A stretch of 41,229 nucleotides of DNA from Acanthamoeba lenticulata (lineage: Eukaryota > Discosea > Longamoebia > Acanthamoebidae): assembly GCA_002179805.1 (NCBI GenBank), contig NAVB01000607.1, positions 1 through 41,229 of the forward strand, in the 5' to 3' direction. Each line of letters starts with the position of its first letter. Position 1 is the first letter of the stretch. The position numbers and the translations under genes were made by a program. The notes beneath the pieces are model-generated. The model was not told the origin of the DNA, did not search any database, and saw only the letters and a list, made by a program, of their open reading frames with translations. Below, piece by piece: positions 24,101 through 33,737 of the stretch.

Positions 24101-25646
24101 GCTGTTCCCCTCCTCCGCCCCGCCTGCGCCCCTCTCGGTTCGTTCACCACCCCATTTCCTCGCTTTTCCTTTCTTTTTCTTAATTCGTGATTTGCTTCAA
24201 TAACGCGGCAGCCCCAGCCCGAGGCGGCCCGCCGGAAGCCGCGGCTGCCGGCCTCGATGGTGCCGGAGACGGCCGACTACCGCTTGCCCTCCCCGCCCCC
24301 CACCTACCGGTACGGTCCACGTGTGCCGCCTTCTTAAGAACTGCATGGGTCACTAACCGCATGCGATTCGTCTGCAGAGCGAGGGAGCCGTCGCCACGGC
24401 CCAGCCTCGACAGTTCCGAGTCCAGCTCGCGCAAGTCCGGCGAGGACAAGGGCTCGCCTCGGTACCTGAACACAGACCTCAATTCAGCCCAGCCCAGCGC
24501 CACCGCGGCCACACTGACTGACGGCCGCGCTCGTCTACCAGCAGGAAGAAGCGCGCGTCGGGCGCGGCGGCGTCGTCCCCGTCACTGCTGATGTCATCGA
24601 CCTCGTCGGCGTCCGCGGAGGTGACGGTGACGCGCACGCAGGAGAACACCCAGCTCTCGGGGTCGTTCGTGCCCATCGGCCCGGCCGGCTCCCAGTCCCA
24701 GTCCATGCCGTCCCTCTCCAGCGGGCCCAGCGGGACCGCCGACGGCCCTGCTGCCGCTGGCAGCGGCGAGTCGTCAGCCTCCTCGCTCGGCTCCGGCCCG
24801 GTCCATATCCGGCCCAAGGACGCCGCCCAGTTTGAGAAGCTCAGCGCCACGCTCGCGGCCATGCCGCTGCCGACGCGGCAGGCGCCGGCGGCGCCCGGCG
24901 GGCCCAAGACGCCGGTGGCCGCCCTCAAGCGAACTGAGACCGGCGGCGGGCGAAGCTCGCTCCCGGCCCTGTCGGTCTCGGCCCCGTCGCCGCCGCCGCT
25001 GGCGTCTTCGGTCTCGGTCGGGGCGCCGACGCGCGCAGCTGGGGCGCCCACCTCCTACAGCGAGAACTTTGAGCGCATCCCGTCCCTCGGCGGCGACGAC
25101 CCGCATCTCTCCGGAGAGCACCGCAAAAGCGTGAAGGAGAAGAAGCCCAAGAAGGACAAGAAGGACAAGAAGCTCAAGTCGCCCAAGGGCCCCGCCCCGG
25201 CCGCCGACGCCGCGGCACTCGAGGGTGCGGCCGCCGAGGAGAGCGCCAGCGGCGGCGGCGGCGGAGGTGTGAGCAGCGCCAGCGGCGAGAGCGAGCCGGT
25301 GGTGTCGCTGGTGGACAGCGGCGCCCAGCGGAGGCGCGAACGCAAGGAGAAGCGGGCGTCGCGGAAGAGCATGGGCCACGAGATCAGCCAGGCCATCACC
25401 AGCCAGGCTGCTGCTGCCGCTGCGGCGAGCGCCAGTGCCAGCGCCAGCGGCAACAGCAGCAGCGGCTCCATCAACGTCGTGCCGGACCTCAGCACCACTG
25501 CCGTCACGCTGCAGCAGGCAGCGCCTGAAGAGCCGTCGGGGAAGAGCGCGGAGCACCAGCAGCCCAACCGGTCGGTGGTGCAGCCGTTCACGCCGCCTCT
25601 CCCCGAGCCGACACGACCGGCGCCAGCGCGACCGGGAGCTTCATGA
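18127..25646 (+). CDS. RalGAP-alpha / tuberin-like GTPase-activating protein, 1642 aa
   Basis: Catalytic subunits of this family switch off Ral/Rheb-type GTPases. The model has 32 in-phase exons: 18127-18175, 18388-18482, 18543-18623, 18698-18793, 18875-18996, 19077-19339, 19434-19503, 19567-19643, 19715-19932, 20007-20243, 20320-20383, 20458-20552, 20594-20819, 20894-21000, 21086-21178, 21310-21441, 21513-21710, 21796-21894, 21965-22026, 22108-22163, 22244-22403, 22491-22586, 22664-22888, 22972-23101, 23177-23272, 23340-23441, 23552-23671, 23782-23909, 23990-24137, 24212-24309, 24378-24461, 24545-25646. Residues 1-880 are helical repeats typical of the N-terminal half, then IVRDRTGKYAWD. Residues 900-1215 are the Rap/Ran-GAP domain (ISVGVLYLGKGQ, GWTVDVATHPGWVG, TALILWTE, FALTNLSFQQYFSS). 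Residues 1216-1642 are a Ser/Ala/Pro-rich tail with a KEKKPKKDKKDKK block. The first exon is the weakest. Confidence 0.85.
21179..21309 (+). other. GC-AG intron in RalGAP gene
   Basis: The only donor that keeps the reading phase is GAG followed by GCACGT, with acceptor GGATCAG. It joins SEFE to IHMMEALE. Nearby GT dinucleotides put the next exon out of frame. Confidence 0.6.
23442..23551 (+). other. Second GC-AG intron in RalGAP gene
   Basis: The exon ends LILWTE with codon GAG, followed by GCACGC. The acceptor is CCCGTAATAG. No in-phase GT donor exists here. It resembles 5858 and 21179: all three follow a GAG codon. Confidence 0.55.
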
Positions 25647-25985
25647 GGCCTGTCACACGATCACCACCCACGTGTGGTGTGTTGCGTTTTTATTTATTTA
25701 AATTTTTTGCCCAATCGAGTTATGCCCTTCATTCCACTCCTAAACTAGTTCAGAGGCATAAATACAGCCAATTTATATTGGCTTGGTCGTCAATTGGCCT
25801 ATTGGCTCAACAACTATTGTTGTAACGGGGGTGGCACTATATTAGGCTCACACATGTTTTGGTTTCACAAGTGTCAAGCTAGCCACCCTCCAACAGCCAC
25901 CAAACTGGTCCAAGTGCCACGCAACTTCTCCGGCCCTGTCCCTGAACCCTGCTTGCCAATTGGTCCGGGCTCGCCGCGTAGCGCG
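25647..25985. other. Intergenic, AT-richer, CCAAT-type motifs
   Basis: After the RalGAP stop the sequence becomes AT-rich. It includes AGCCAAT-TTAT-ATTGGCT (near 25767-25784), a 7-bp-arm inverted pair of CCAAT motifs, and further ATTGG motifs before a TATA box. It likely combines the RalGAP terminator and the promoter of the next gene. Confidence 0.4.
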
Positions 25986-25993
25986 ATATAAAA
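25986..25993 (+). promoter_or_regulatory. TATA box of the 26055 gene
   Basis: ATATAAAA lies about 62 bp before the ATG at 26055, in a region with CCAAT motifs 200-230 bp upstream. This spacing suits a short 5' leader. Confidence 0.6.
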
Positions 25994-26054
25994 ACAAGTC
26001 TCGCTCCCCTGTTTAGTGCATACATCCGGCAGCAAGAAGAAGAAGATAACACTC

Positions 26055-26426
26055 ATGACGGACCAAGCGGGATTGTGGAAAGATCAAGCGAGGCTGCTGG
26101 TGGTGCTCGAGGATGAAGTGTACCAGAGCGTTCGACCCCTCAACTACGCATTGGCCGCGGAGATCGCTCGAACGCCCCGTAGGCCTGCAAGGGACGAACA
26201 CAACAAGAACGCGAGCAGGCGAACCACCACGCTCGGGCGCGCGGCTGAGCTCGTGAAGCGAATCGCGAACCGCAAGTCCCTTGACCCGGCGACGGAGGAG
26301 TGGCAGCTGTCTGAGCGTGTGAACCGCTTGCCGGTCTTTGACATCGCCGCCAATCAAGTCCACGCCATTGCCGCCTATGGTCGAGTGAACTTCGACACAG
26401 TCGAGCGGCTTGAGCGAGAGGCCTAA
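26055..26426 (+). CDS. Small intronless hypothetical protein, 123 aa
   Basis: A single open frame begins at an ATG in ACTCATGACG, about 60 bp after a TATA box. A 13-residue longer frame lacks an ATG-quality start nearer the TATA box. The protein is mixed helical and charged (VLEDEVYQSVRPLNYALAAE; AAELVKRIANRKSLD; VFDIAANQVHAIAAYG), with no signal peptide, membrane segment or known motif. Being intronless among intron-rich neighbours suggests a young, retro-copied or acquired gene, but codon use is host-like. The function is unknown. Confidence 0.6.
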   Translation: MTDQAGLWKDQARLLVVLEDEVYQSVRPLNYALAAEIARTPRRPARDEHNKNASRRTTTLGRAAELVKRIANRKSLDPATEEWQLSERVNRLPVFDIAANQVHAIAAYGRVNFDTVERLEREA

Positions 26427-26541
26427 GCTTCACAAGACCTTCCCCAGGGCGCGGCCGGGTTTGGGGGTGCAAGGTTGCAAGTGATCAGCTCGGCCACTGC
26501 AGTGGGTGGTGGGTTGATACCGCACATTCTGTAAATATTTA

Positions 26542-26561
26542 AACACTTTGCGCAAAGTGTT
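26542..26561. promoter_or_regulatory. Perfect 20-bp palindrome upstream of F-box/ankyrin gene
   Basis: AACACTTTGCGCAAAGTGTT equals its own reverse complement. It lies 66 bp before the ATG at 26628 and just after an AT-rich AAATATTTAAA run. It may be a dimeric transcription-factor site. A terminator hairpin for the 26055 gene is an alternative. Confidence 0.55.
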
Positions 26562-26627
26562 CCACGAATGAAAACAGATGTTTTCGCTGTTCGCGAGCCC
26601 CTCGTCTCTTGTCTTGTGCCACCCACC

Positions 26628-29375
26628 ATGACGACAAGCTTGCTTTCGCTCACCAACGAGCTGCTTCTCCACGTCTTCCAGGTTCGGCCTGGCGTGTCTT
26701 TGTGGCCTTACGCTTTGGACTGGCGTTGCAACTAAAGTGAAGAGGGGTTTGGGGGGGGTGAACTATTATCAGTTTTTGGAGCCCGAAAGGGAAACGCAGA
26801 GCCTGGCGGCCGTGTGCCATCGGTTCCTCGAGTGCACCGAAACGCCGCACCTCTGGCGCCTCTTTTGGCTGCGCTGGTACTCTCTCCTCGACCTTCTTTC
26901 TTGGCTGCCTCAAATTAGAGGCAAAGGCTCACTCTCTTGTCGGGGCGCAGGGTATCAACGAACTTGGCGCAATTGGAGAAGGAGGCCGCCGAGCTGCTGG
27001 CCAAGCAAGAGGAAGAGCGAAAGAAATCGGCCTCTGCCGAGACGCCAGCTGGTGATTCAGGCGAGTGCAGCAAGCAGAAGGATGCTGCCCTGCTGCCAGG
27101 AGAACGCCTGGCCTGTCGGCAAGCCATCCGGACCAAGCACCAGGTGCTGAAGCTGATCGAGATGAGCCACGAGAAGATCGCTTCCATCACCTACGACGCC
27201 CAACAAGGTGCAGAGCAGCATCCCCCCCCCCCCCTCTGGCCTTTCTCCTGATCCCATTGGGGGGAAAACGTGTGCGAAAGCTGAGATGAGCTGTCGTGTT
27301 CATGTTCATGGTTAGCCCGTAGCGAGCTGAGCGAAGAGCTCGACAATTACAAGGCCGGAGCTGCGCTCCACTTTGCCCATCGCGGGTATGACCAGCTCCT
27401 CCGCTGGATGGCTCGCGAGCGTGCGTCCCCCTCTTCCTTTTCCCGATAAACCCTTCGGCCGCGATCGCGACGCTGATGACCGTCTTGATGTACATGGTGG
27501 CCATCCTCTGCGGGATTGGGGGGACACGAGCAGGGCTTGTCCCTCTGAGCCCCGGCCTCGGAGCGGCCGCGCTGCGCGCTGCAGCCCGCGCAGGCCATGT
27601 GCACGTCGTGCGGTACATCGTGTCCTGCGGGATCGACCCCAACGCCGAGACCAAGGGCGAGACGCCCCTCTACAACGCCGCCATGAAGGGTTCGTTCGCG
27701 ATTCCGTCGCGTCGTCATCGACGTCGACTCCCCCCCCCCCCCATGGAGTCCCTCCTCATGGCCAACACGCTTACCACACACACACACACACGCATGTATG
27801 TGCCGCGGATGCGCGCAGGCCATGCGGAGGTGATCCGGGAGCTCGTGCGCTCGGGAGCCGACGTGAATCGCGGCAAAGCCGAAAGCCACTCGGGCGGCTG
27901 CGGGTCCGTCTCTCTCTCTCTCTCTCTCTCTTCTCTCTTTTCTTGGGCGCAGGTCCTCCTCGAGTTAGTGACCGCCAATGCTGATAATGATAATGATGAT
28001 GGATGGTGGGGATGGTGACGATGGCGGAGGACAGCGGGTGCGAGTGCGGCCTCAATCTGTTCCAGCGCTTCTTTGGGTCCAACCCGCGGTCCAAGCCCGG
28101 CGGCTCCTCGCCCCTCTGGATCGCCGGTGAGCGTCTTCTTCCCTCCTCCCCCCCCCCGGTAGAAAACTTCTGACGGCTGCTCGCTGGCGAACTCCCACGA
28201 ATGCAGCGTCGCGGGACCAACCGGAGGCCGTGAAGGCGCTCCTGGAGCTGGGCGCCGACGTCAACAAGCGGGCGTCGAACGGGACCACCCCGCTCTACAC
28301 CGCCTGCAAATGGCAGAAGTAAGTACCTGCTCCCCAGCTGCCCTTTCTTTCTTTCTCGCTTGGGCGCAGAGCATGTCTGTCTACGTCTGTGTGCACCACG
28401 AATAACGCTGGGGCGTTCGTCATGTCCAGGATGGAGGCCCTCAAGGCGCTGCTAGACCCGGCCAATCCGTGCCTCCCCGACCCCAACCTGCAAGCCGGCG
28501 ATGACGACTTTGGCGCGACTGCGCTCTACGTCGCATGCGACGCCCAGCGGTGCGGCATCCCCCTGCTCCCCTCCGGTTCCCTTCATTGGCTGCTGCGCGC
28601 ATGTACATGTGTACGCGCCCTCTCGCTCATGAAGCGGACGTGGCGCAGGCTCGAGGCGGTGGCCCTCTTGCTCGAGAATCGCGACAGGCTCGGCCTTCAG
28701 GTGGACGTGCCCAACAAGAACGGAGCCACTCCGCTCTACATCAGCGCGTACGTCTCCCAATGCAGTGCCCCCCCTTCCCCTTTCCTCCTGCAGCAACAAG
28801 GGGCTTTATGGTGACGATGCCGATGGTAATGATGGTGATGCGCTTCCCCGTCGGCAGCCAAGGGGGCAGCGCGGAGCTGGTGGAGCAGCTGCTGGCCGCA
28901 GGAGCCAACATCGAGGCTCGTCGCAAGTCTGGCGCCACGCCGCTCCTCATCGCCGCGAGCTACGGTCAAGAGGCGGTCGTGGCCAAGCTCCTCCAGGCGG
29001 GCGCGCAGATCGACATTGTCGCCCAGGACGGCACCACGCCGCTGGGCTGCGCTGCAGCCGACGGACACCAGCGCGGTACGCCCGCTCTTGCCCTCTTCGC
29101 AAGCTTGGCCGCGCAGGCTGATGACCATCCACGTCCGTCGGGCAGTTGTGGAGCAGCTGCTGGCGGCGGGGGCCGACGTCAACAAGGCCGGTGCCCCGGG
29201 CAAGCGTCCGGTCCAGCAGGCGCAAGCCAACGGCCACCTGGCCGTGGTTGTGGCTCTGCTCGGCGCTGGCGCTGTTCTTCCGCCCGATGAACCCCAACAA
29301 GAAGACGACGATAGCGACGACGAAGAGGAAGAGGAAGACGACGAGAATGAAGACATGGACGCCGCGGACGCGTAA
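26628..29375 (+). CDS. F-box / ankyrin-repeat protein with acidic tail, 543 aa
   Basis: Probably a substrate adaptor of an SCF ubiquitin ligase: the F-box would bind Skp1 and the ankyrins the target. Twelve in-phase exons: 26628-26681, 26773-26876, 26951-27207, 27316-27420, 27534-27689, 27819-27903, 28035-28126, 28207-28318, 28430-28549, 28649-28747, 28858-29075, 29146-29375. Residues 1-53 are the F-box (SLTNELLLHVF, then SLAAVCHRFLE, LWRLFWLRW). Residues 54-140 are a charged coiled coil. Residues 170-510 hold at least seven ankyrin repeats (ALRAAARAGHVHVVRYIVSCG, GTTPLYTACKW, GATPLYISA, GATPLLIAASYGQEAVVAKL). Residues 515-543 are almost entirely Asp/Glu. Exons 6-7 follow the repeats less cleanly. 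It runs tail to tail with the oxidase gene, with 79 bp between stops. Confidence 0.82.
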
Positions 29376-29454
29376 ACATGGGGATCGCATTTCTTTTATC
29401 AACTTATCTGCGAATTACAATCATAATTGGCGCCTTTTTCTATTCATTTTTTTT

Positions 29455-31072
29455 TCAGGCGGTGGCGGGCTCGATGGTCTGGGGGCCCTTGAAGAGCTGG
29501 CTGGGGTCGTAGAAGGCCTTGAGGACGCGGAGGCGCGGGTAGTTCTCGGCGTAGTAGGCGTGCTGCCAGTTGCGGAGGGCGAGGTCGGGGTAGTTGTTGT
29601 AGGTCTCGCCGGTCATGAAGGGGGCCATGCGGACGTTGTGGGTCATGGAGATCCACGCGCGGTAGGCCTCGGTCATGCGCTCTGGCACGTAGGAGGCGAG
29701 CCAGACGGCGTTCCACGGGTTGTTGCGGTGGACAAAGGCCGTGGCGTTGCGCGGGCGGTCGAGCGTCTTGCCGCCCTGCCAGTAGAGGTTGAGGCGGGCC
29801 GTGTTGGTGGTGCTGCTCGAGGAAGGGCCCTCCTCGAGCGAGCGGCGGATGGCCGAGACGGCCCTGCGCGAGAGCGACTTCATGAAGCCGCCCTTGGTGA
29901 AGCTGCGGCGGCCCTTGGGGTCGGTGCCCTTGCGGACGGTCGCGTCGTAGGACTCGATGGTGGGCGAGACGCTGAGCGGGGTCACGCCCGTGACGGACGA
30001 GTTGGCAAACTGGCTGCACACGATGGCGCCGTCCACGGGCGGGCCGTTGTAGAAGCACGAGAGGGCGACGCTGAGCGTCGAGGCCGACTTCCAGCCGGTA
30101 AAATAAAGGTTCACCTGTCATTAAAAACCATAATAATGTCGTTAAAAACCATAACAAGTATATACTGCTGGTGCTGCTGGGTAGAGGTTTACCTCGTCCG
30201 GCATGGTCAGGGCGTAGTCCGAGATGTAGTTGAGTATCGTCTCAAAGTCGCTCCACGCCCACGTGATGTAGGTCGAGTAGAACGTGGGCTCGATGGTGGA
30301 CAGCTTCAGGGTGATGGCCGTGACGACGCCAAAGCCGCCGTGGCCGGCGCCGCGGAGGGCCCAGAAGAGGTCCGTGTTGGCGTTGTCCGAGGCCTCGACG
30401 ATGCTGCCGTTGGCCAGCACCACCTCGAACGAGATGACGTTGTCGAGCGAGTAGCCCAGCTTGGTGGCCAAGTCGTTGGCGCCGCCGCCGAGCGACGACC
30501 CGCCGACCGCCACGCCGGGGCAGCTGCCGCCGGGCGCGCCCAAGCCGAGAGGCACCGTCGCGCTGTAATGTGTGGGGTGACGTGAGACAACTAAAGGCAG
30601 AACAAGAAGAACAAGAACAAGAAGAGGAACAAGAAAGAAGAGAAAACACGCACGTGTAGAAGTCTCCCCAGCGCATGCCGGGCTGCACGACGGCGACCTT
30701 GTTGGCGACGTCGATGTTGATGGACTTCATGTTGGAGAAATCAATCACGACAACCTCGTCCAGCACGCCCAGCAACTCGGACGAGTGGCCGCCAGAGCGG
30801 ACCGAGACGGTGAGGTTGTTGGTGCGCGCGTACTCGAGGGCCAGCTGGACGCCCGTCACGTTCTTCGGCGAGACGATGACGGCCGGCAGCCGCGAGAAGC
30901 GCTGGTTGTAGCCCGTGCGAAGGTCGTTGTAGCCCGCATCCTTGGCAGCGCGCACATCTCCGACGAGTTGGGCGCGGAGTTGGGTCAGCGTCAGCGCCTG
31001 CGCCGAGAAGGCGAGGGCGACCACCAGAACCAGCACGGCGGTAATGTACAAGGAGAGGCTGGTTCTCGGCAT
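29455..31072 (-). CDS. Secreted FAD-linked oxidase (berberine bridge enzyme type), 482 aa
   Basis: Oxidises an alcohol or sugar substrate with FAD, giving H2O2. The substrate cannot be read from sequence. Three in-phase exons: 31072-30654, 30562-30193, 30114-29455. A signal peptide covers residues 1-26 (hydrophobic SLYITAVLVLVVALAFSAQA). FAD-binding type-4 domain: VRSGGHS holds the His that carries FAD. GGSCPGVAVGG holds a Cys at the second covalent site, then GGGANDLATKLG and LFWALRGAGHGGFGVVTAI. The C-terminal BBE motif is NYPDL...YYAENYPRLRVLKAFYDP. N-glycosylation sequons fit secretion. The length is normal for the family. Confidence 0.88.
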
Positions 31073-31550
31073 GCTGTGTGTAGTTGTGGTTATGGTGTAC
31101 GTGTAGTGAAAATAGAGTACCAAGGCCGCAGCTTTTTAACTGCGCCAACAGCCCTACCGTCTCTTTGTGCGGGGTAAAAGGGCGGGGTTACGTGTGCGAG
31201 CTGAAGCAACTTAGTTGGAAGTGGGATCCGGTGTCGCAATCCCGTAGCGTAAAAGCTGCCATTTATTTTTTCCACCAATCGTCGACGAGCAATGCGCTTT
31301 ATTCTTGGCTCGGTGGTTCTTGTTCTGTTTTGTTGTCTTCATTTGATCGCCCGAAAGAAGCCAGGATTCGAACCCTCCGCCCCTTTGTCCTGGGGTAGGG
31401 GTTCGATCCTCGCCCATGCCAAAGGCCGCAAACGCTTTTCCCAGTAGCAATAGGACACGCTACGGCCCAACTTGTTTCCCCATATGCGCCAGGTCTCCTT
31501 TTCGCTTCGCATGCCGGGCCCAGCAAAGTAAGTGGATGTGTAAGAGAGCT
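31073..31550. other. Intergenic, holds an inverted T-arm-like pair
   Basis: Upstream side of the oxidase gene. A CTTTTTAAC stretch about 65 bp before its ATG may serve as a TATA-like element on the minus strand. There is no coding frame of note. See 31363-31410. Confidence 0.4.
31363..31410. repeat. Imperfect inverted repeat with tRNA T-arm / B-box-like arms
   Basis: AGGATTCGAACCCT (31363-31376) and AGGGGTTCGATCCT (31397-31410) are near reverse complements, each holding the GTTCGA core of a pol III B box, in opposite orientation. Neither can be extended into a full cloverleaf: the T-stem pairs beyond three positions fail and no acceptor stem was found. Confidence 0.4.
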
Positions 31551-31985
31551 TTATTGGGTTGTTGACTGGTTCGTCCTCCGTCGAGTAAGCGAACTCCACA
31601 AGGCCTTGGCCTTGGTGCTGGCCGTTTTTCGTCGGGCATTGTGCTCCAGCCGGCCGTGGCAACTCGTTACTTTGACTTCGGAGCAGCCTACTCGCTTCTG
31701 CATGTTGGGCGCGCTCCACACGCGCCGGTCACTTGGTCCTCGGCGCTCGATCTCGCGCAGTAGCTGGGCCAGGTCGATCGCTATGTCTTCGCAGTCCTGT
31801 CCTCGAGCCAGCTTTCGCAGTCTGTGCGCCTTCTCGGCCTGGCGCTCCCAGAGCGCCTGCTTGGCATCCTCGCTGGCCCGCGTGAGGTCCACGTTGCGCT
31901 TAGAGGTGGTCGGCGATCTCCTCGCTGGTTGGCAAAGCGACACCGGTGCTGTGGTGGGGGCCTGCTGACGTTTGGTGGTCGCCAT
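31551..31985 (-). CDS. Small basic hypothetical protein, 144 aa
   Basis: Intronless frame from an ATG at 31985-31983. A TATATGT element (32068-32075) lies about 85 bp upstream on the same strand, and the frame is also open upstream without a better start. Composition: Thr/Pro/Gln-rich N-terminus (residues 1-30), a charged helix (DAKQALWERQAEKAHRLRKL, about residues 42-61), DIAIDLAQLLREIERRG (about 68-84) and a basic Ser/Thr-rich C-terminus. It might be a nucleic-acid-binding or structural protein. No family is recognised. Confidence 0.5.
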   Translation of the reverse strand: MATTKRQQAPTTAPVSLCQPARRSPTTSKRNVDLTRASEDAKQALWERQAEKAHRLRKLARGQDCEDIAIDLAQLLREIERRGPSDRRVWSAPNMQKRVGCSEVKVTSCHGRLEHNARRKTASTKAKALWSSLTRRRTNQSTTQ

Positions 31986-32067
31986 TGTGGTGGTGGTGGG
32001 TGGATGCGGGAATGAAGAGAAGGAGGATGAGAATGTCTGAAGATGGCGAAGGACGAGCAGAAAAGGA

Positions 32068-32075
32068 TACATATA
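32068..32075 (-). promoter_or_regulatory. Candidate TATA element for the 31985 gene
   Basis: The minus strand reads CTATATGTA about 85 bp before the ATG. This is the best AT-rich core element in the upstream region. Confidence 0.4.
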
Positions 32076-32687
32076 GAGGATCGTGCCACTTGTTTGATTG
32101 GTTTCTCCGCCAGCAGGCCTCACTCCGTTTGGTGGGGAGGGATTTTAGCCTAGCCTGGAGGTACCGTATTGGTTCAACAGGAGCCCGGGAGGGGCAGATT
32201 GTTCGCTGTCAAATGGATCACAAGCCAAAGAGACTCGCAACGACCCTGTGGTTCTGTGGTTCGTTTCCGTTGGCAACTGTGCACTACATCTCTAGGAACC
32301 TCCCGAAAAACATCTCTTTTTATGTGACATACACTCCCAAAGGTTCTTTTGGTTGCCCGGGGCTCGTAGGGCGGGGAGGGAAAGGGCACACTGCCCTGAC
32401 GCGCGTGAGCGTGTTGGAAGTGTAGGCGCATGCTGGTGGCCGTCGAGTTACTGCTTGCTTGCCAGAGCGTGCAGCAGCGTGATTTCTGTGTGTGTGTGTG
32501 TGTGCAAGACAGTACCACCCCCACACCACACACTCCGCCCAAGTGGTGTCTGTTGTTAGCCAAACGCTGCCTAACAACGAAGAACGCCTGGAGATAGGCG
32601 AGCAAGCTTGTTCAGAATGGCGGAAGGACATGCGCCTGCCCTCTTGCCACAAAAAGGATTTCGTGGCAACCCCTGGTGTTAGGCAAT
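32076..32687. other. Intergenic with TG microsatellite
   Basis: Lies between the 3' end of the 32688 gene and the promoter of the 31985 gene. A (TG)n run sits near 32488-32503. No gene was found. Short frames on both strands have no splice-consistent extension. Confidence 0.4.
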
Positions 32688-33716
32688 TTAACGGGGCTTG
32701 CCAACTACCCGGCCAGCAAACCAACAGCCTTGAGACACCCGAGGAGGAACCAACCCCAGACCCCCGATAGGAGGTGTATGTGCACCTTTGGCTCGGCTTT
32801 CCCACCGCAGCTTCACGTAGTCGGGGACGGGGACGTGGGACACCTCTTCTATGGCCTCTGCTACGCTCCGCACGAATGTCAGGAACCGCAGGACCTCTGG
32901 CAGGCCAAGAAGAATGCGCCGCCACGGCCCATCCCCGCGCCCGGGTGTGGATGTTAGAGCCGAGGCCACATAACGAATCCGAATCTCGTACATACCCGGC
33001 CAACTAGGCGTTATGCTGGAGACGAGGACGACCGGGCCGGTGGGGATTTGATGCTTGAATGTGCCGAAATCCCTGTGTTCCACCTCGACCGAGATACCTG
33101 ATACCCTCCGCCGGAGCGCGTCAGGTAGACTGGTCCTTCTCCCACGCAAGGGCAAGGGCACATGGAGGCCTTCGCATTGGTTCCGAGGCAAGCTCCTTCT
33201 CTCACGTACCCAAGTGGTAGCAGTCATCGGACAAGTTGTGCGCGTAATCGGTGCGCGGAAGGTTCCAAATGGCCACCCGCTTTATCTCCTTCCACAAGCG
33301 CTTCGTGGCCGCTTTCGTCAGTTTGTCCTGTGCGTGTGCGACGTGTGTCAGTCTCCTCGCTCGGTGCTCGACGCGTGCAGGCCTGCCCGCGACACGCGTA
33401 CCTCATAAACCTGGCTTGGTACCTCGCCGAGTGGGTCTGTAGCGTGTCAGCAGCAGAAGCCGGCAATTTGAATCGGAGTGCACAACAATGGTAGTGCGCA
33501 CCTTGTCGCACAACGGACAGGAAGACCTGGCCATCCGCGTCGTGCCGCACTTGTGCGCCCCACACCACAGTGTTGCCGTGTCCCCCTTGCAGCAAAATGG
33601 CAACAAATAAATCAATATACAACACAACAATCTAATGTAGAGTTGTGAGTGCACTCCAGAGTGTAACAAAGCACAAACGCACCGCTCTCCACCCGTAAGG
33701 CTACCCGCACAGCCAT
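32688..33716 (-). CDS. Hypothetical protein, 192 aa, five exons
   Basis: Exons: 33716-33683, 33585-33512, 33327-33210, 33097-32786, 32728-32688, all in phase and ending TAA. The protein has a charged helical segment (LTKAATKRLWKEIKRVAIW), then an alternating beta-type region (ISVEVEHRDFGTFKHQIPTG, VLVSSITPSW, YEIRIRYVAS) and a helix LPEVLRFLTFVRSVAEAIEEV. There is no signal peptide. I do not recognise the family. The intron between exons 2 and 3 (185 nt) could hide a 9-nt microexon. The ATG lies only 21 bp from the divergent RasGEF ATG, so the first small exon of one of the two models may be wrong. Confidence 0.5.
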
Positions 33717-33737
33717 GAACGAGCAGGACTGGCAAAA

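Noticed and set aside
24774..25556. 260-residue minus-strand ORF
   Set aside because: Mirror of the repetitive Ser/Ala/Pro tail of the RalGAP protein.
29146..30585. 479-residue plus-strand ORF, the longest in the window
   Set aside because: Starts inside the ankyrin gene in a wrong frame and runs antisense through two oxidase exons and an intron.
31363..31410. A tRNA gene on either strand
   Set aside because: T-stem pairing fails beyond three pairs and neither D-arm, anticodon arm nor acceptor stem can be drawn.
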